From: Aquimarina sp. U1-2
Lineage (GTDB): Bacteria; Bacteroidota; Bacteroidia; Flavobacteriales; Flavobacteriaceae
Assembly (NCBI RefSeq): GCF_017897595.1
Contig: NZ_JAGKIK010000001.1
Location: 186,001 to 250,000, forward strand
Length of the DNA: 64,000 nucleotides
Direction: 5' to 3'
A model generated the notes under the pieces. It saw only the letters and a program-made list of their open reading frames with translations, was not told where the DNA came from and ran no database searches. Position numbers and translations under genes: made by a program. Positions 61,358 to 64,000 of this stretch are shown one piece after another. The stretch's first letter is position 1; each line of letters begins with the position of its first letter.

Positions 61358-62887
61358 TTAATTAGAAACATGATCGGCGACAAAAGTTTCCCACTCGGCA
61401 AACTTTTCTTCAGACATGACACGTTCCATTTTTACCTGTCCCCCTTTTTTCTTTTGTGATCCACTCCATTCAGAAAATAGCATGGGCGGCACCGTTGTTA
61501 CTTTTACTCCTTTTAAAGCTTTACTTCTTGCCACTTTGTAATTTTTATTTGCTTTTTTTAATGCAGCATCTAATGCTTCTGCTAATTGATCATTACCGGT
61601 AGCGCTATCTGTTCCTAAATACCAATGATGATAAAATTCGTCATCAATTCGAGTTGCTGCTAAGGTGAATTCAGGAATTTCAATATGAAATTTTTCTTCA
61701 ATCTCTCGTAGTGCAGTATTCATTTTTTGTACAGAAAGTTGCGACCCAACAACATTTAAAAAGAATTTGGTGCGACCTGTAATTCTAATTTCTGCTCGTT
61801 CTATATCTGTAAATTCTATAGTATCACCAATAATGTACCTCCAGGCTCCGGAAACAGTACTTAGTAAAAGAACATAATCCTGATGAATTTTTACTTCGGA
61901 AAGCGGAATGGAAGGTGCGTCTTGCTTAAGAGAGCCATCTTGATTGATGTAATCTGGCTCGAAAGGAACGAATTCAAAGTAAATCCCATTGTCGGTTATT
62001 AATTTCATCGCATCGGTTTCTGGGCGTTCCTGATACGCTATAAATCCTTCTGAAGCGAGATATGTATCGATAACAGTTATGGGATGGCTTAGTAGCTTAT
62101 TGAAACTTTTTTCGTAAGGTGCAAAGGCTACTCCGCCAGAAGTATACACCTGCAAATTGGGCCATATATCATGAATAGTAGCTACGTTATGATGATCGAT
62201 TACTTTTTGAAGCATTAGCTCTATCCACGAGGGTATCCCGCTTAAAGCACCTATATCCCATTTTTTTGCATGTTCTGCAATACGCTGTACCCGCTCATCC
62301 CAATTATCGATTTGAGCAATTTCTTTTCCCGGCTTATAATATCCTTCGAACCAAAAAGGAATATTGCTTGCGCTAATCCCGCTAATTTCGCCTTCGAGAT
62401 GTCCATCCTTTTCGGTCAAATCTGTAGAACTCCCTAACATCATGATTTCTTTTTCAAAAAATTCTGAAGGTAGGTCAAAATTCGACAAAGCTTCAACTTG
62501 CTTAACTCCTGCTTTTCGTATAGCTTCTATCATTTGCTCTGATACAGGAATACGTTTACTTTGTTTTCCTGTCGTACCAGAGCTTAGAGCAAAATAATCC
62601 GGATTCCCTGGCCAGGTAACATTGGTTTCACCATTAACAACCTTATGCCACCACTGCTCATGCAACTGGTGATAATCAAAATAAGGTACTTCTTCCGCAA
62701 AATTTTTCTGCATATGATCTGAACGAAGAATAAATTCGAATAAATAGTGCTTACCAAATTGAGTATCTGCTGCAGTTTTAAGTAATTCTTCTAATACTTT
62801 TTGTTGCGATTCAACAGGGTTAGGTGCCGATGTGAATACTCCCTTTAACTCTATTGCTCCTTTTATTAATGATCCTATAATTGCCAT
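61358..62887 (-). CDS. GH3-family acyl-adenylate-forming protein
   Basis: 509 residues. Although named after plant auxin genes, bacterial GH3 proteins are ANL-related amide synthetases: P-loop-like motif FALSSGTTGKQSKRIPV, the LTEKDGHLEGEISGISASNI region, GGVAFAPYEKSF, TYLASEGFIAYQ and the adenylate-binding YIIGDTIEFTDI, followed by the C-terminal lid (KTFFLNVVGSQLS-like). It activates a carboxylic acid with ATP and couples it to an amine; neither is known. The Pycsar/HD gene ends 10 bases before its start, and its stop is 10 bases from the phosphoesterase start. Confidence 0.87.
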   Translation of the reverse strand: MAIIGSLIKGAIELKGVFTSAPNPVESQQKVLEELLKTAADTQFGKHYLFEFILRSDHMQKNFAEEVPYFDYHQLHEQWWHKVVNGETNVTWPGNPDYFALSSGTTGKQSKRIPVSEQMIEAIRKAGVKQVEALSNFDLPSEFFEKEIMMLGSSTDLTEKDGHLEGEISGISASNIPFWFEGYYKPGKEIAQIDNWDERVQRIAEHAKKWDIGALSGIPSWIELMLQKVIDHHNVATIHDIWPNLQVYTSGGVAFAPYEKSFNKLLSHPITVIDTYLASEGFIAYQERPETDAMKLITDNGIYFEFVPFEPDYINQDGSLKQDAPSIPLSEVKIHQDYVLLLSTVSGAWRYIIGDTIEFTDIERAEIRITGRTKFFLNVVGSQLSVQKMNTALREIEEKFHIEIPEFTLAATRIDDEFYHHWYLGTDSATGNDQLAEALDAALKKANKNYKVARSKALKGVKVTTVPPMLFSEWSGSQKKKGGQVKMERVMSEEKFAEWETFVADHVSN

Positions 62888-62897
62888 GATGCATGTT

Positions 62898-64000
62898 TTA
62901 TTTTGAAATAATGGGTTCTGCCACCTTTTCTGCTAATTCAACGTTGGCAAAGGCAAAGATGAATGCCACGACTGATAGTATAATACCTACGGTAAATACG
63001 ATGTATGTAATTTTTAATAGCTTATATTTTCTTTTCAGAACTACACCAAGAAGATAGAGATCTTTTGTGAGCATGGTATAGATATATTCTTTATCATCGA
63101 TCACTGCATCAATGGCTTCCTGGTACTTTTCGTAAGGCATTTTAAAAAAATTTCCAAAAAATAAAAGGTTCACTTTTCGTTTTTGAACCTGGTCTTTGGT
63201 AAATTCTCCTCCCGTAACATTGGGTTGTGTAGACATTATGGATAAAATTATTGCCGCTACACTAAACAATACCAGGATTAAACTTGGGATCATCAAGTGT
63301 CTGTTGGTGGGAGCATCTAGCTTCGGAATTAAATTGGCTAATGCTAGCGATATGATAATAGCATTAACAGAGAGTAAAATATTGGCCTTCGTATCGGCAA
63401 TATCACTTAACTTTATATGATTTCTAAGCGTTACCCTAAATAGCGTTTGTATTCCACGCTCGGGACTCTCATTTTTATATCGAGCCTTTAATTTGGCTTT
63501 AACCACCTCTTTTTTTTGCTTCTTTTTATTCTTTTTCTGCTTTTTGAGTAAGTTTAATAAATTCTTATTTTTTTCTGATTCCCAATGTTCAACAGCATAT
63601 CGCGTATAATATCGATGTTGTTCAGAAAATAATCTTACATTTTCTGTTCGCCATTCTTTCCCGGATTGCTCCTCTTTACCATGAAGAATTAATTCTTGAT
63701 GTAATAGTTCACTTACTTCTGTAAAATAATCCTTGGCAAGATGAGAACTATCGGCATCTTTTATGATTTCTTCGAGAATATCTTCGGGTTGTTTACCAAA
63801 TGTAGTTGCCAGTATACAGCGTTCTACTTTTTTAATATCTTCTTGCCCTACTCCCTGGTCTTTTAAAAATTGCTTTGCAAGTTGAGCGCTTTTGTTCTCG
63901 TGATCTTCAGACCCATCGATATAACCTGCATCATGAAACCAGGCAGCCAATTTTAAGATCTCTGCATCTTTGGTGTCGATATCAGATTTTTCAACAATTT
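62898..64000 (-). CDS. HD phosphohydrolase-Pycsar-effector-like membrane protein, 5' truncated by the window edge
   Basis: About 367 codons visible; the frame runs open to base 64000, so the TTG at 63950 is internal. N-terminal HD domain: AAWFHDAGYIDGSEDHENKS, FGKQPEDILEEIIKDADSSH. Then a Lys-rich linker (KKQKKNKKKQKKEVVKAKLK) and a membrane part with two helix pairs (KANILLSVNAIIISLALANL, LMIPSLILVLFSVAAIILSI, ITYIVFTVGIILSVVAFIFA), the DUF5706/Pycsar-effector type. HD domains hydrolyse nucleotides or phosphodiesters. First visible gene of the GH3-phosphoesterase operon. Confidence 0.8.
   Translation of the reverse strand, partial: IVEKSDIDTKDAEILKLAAWFHDAGYIDGSEDHENKSAQLAKQFLKDQGVGQEDIKKVERCILATTFGKQPEDILEEIIKDADSSHLAKDYFTEVSELLHQELILHGKEEQSGKEWRTENVRLFSEQHRYYTRYAVEHWESEKNKNLLNLLKKQKKNKKKQKKEVVKAKLKARYKNESPERGIQTLFRVTLRNHIKLSDIADTKANILLSVNAIIISLALANLIPKLDAPTNRHLMIPSLILVLFSVAAIILSIMSTQPNVTGGEFTKDQVQKRKVNLLFFGNFFKMPYEKYQEAIDAVIDDKEYIYTMLTKDLYLLGVVLKRKYKLLKITYIVFTVGIILSVVAFIFAFANVELAEKVAEPIISK

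Noticed and set aside
1-64000. CRISPR arrays, tRNA or rRNA genes, prophage.
   Set aside because: No regularly spaced direct repeats, cloverleaf-like genes, or phage structural genes were found by reading both strands.

Overview
The window comes from an AT-rich Bacteroidota chromosome, most likely a marine member of the Flavobacteriaceae (Aquimarina-like is my guess). The grounds are the lack of Shine-Dalgarno sequences before most starts, the family content (DUF6268, DUF2254, DUF748, DUF3332, flavobacterial AraC regulators, BamA-like barrels with lipoprotein leaders), and many short dispersed intergenic repeats. I see no rRNA, tRNA, CRISPR array or prophage.

Layout. 1-1800 is a PAS-protein fragment followed by a long gene-poor stretch with repeats and a tandem palindrome. 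1.8-7.0 kb is a co-directional run of small housekeeping or stress enzymes (DJ-1/PfpI, MBL-fold, nitroreductase, F420-reductase-like, guanine-deaminase-like, FNT transporter, HPF/RaiA domain). 7.2-8.5 kb is an IS110-family element with a readable bridge RNA, sitting inside a copy of a dispersed repeat. 8.9-17 kb is signalling: an AraC regulator, a response regulator/HTH pair, a PAS histidine kinase, and a bacteriophytochrome-response regulator-heme oxygenase cassette that can make and sense its own biliverdin chromophore. 17-34 kb and 42-54 kb hold many short stress-associated proteins (MscS channels, YtxH, YqjE-like, Dps, Pmp3, DUF1328, lmo0937-like, TUDOR-like, DUF2383, topoisomerase IB, cardiolipin synthase), with AraC paralogues in between.

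34.2-42.2 kb is the most original block. Two convergent gene pairs meet tail to tail: an exported dikinase that resembles plant glucan water dikinase plus a serine hydrolase on one strand, and an ATP/ADP-translocase-like transporter fused to HEAT repeats plus a second serine hydrolase on the other. 55-64 kb is an envelope operon: an HD domain-Pycsar-effector-like membrane protein, a GH3 adenylase, a phosphoesterase fused to a BamA-like barrel, and a DUF6268 outer-membrane protein.

Five paralogous AraC regulators (all on the minus strand) and three dispersed repeat families (A with terminal inverted repeats, B a long palindrome, C the IS110 target) run through the window. The best-supported novel observation is the IS110 bridge RNA: all four guide segments can be matched to the element ends and to the interrupted repeat, which fixes a CT core and the exact element borders.
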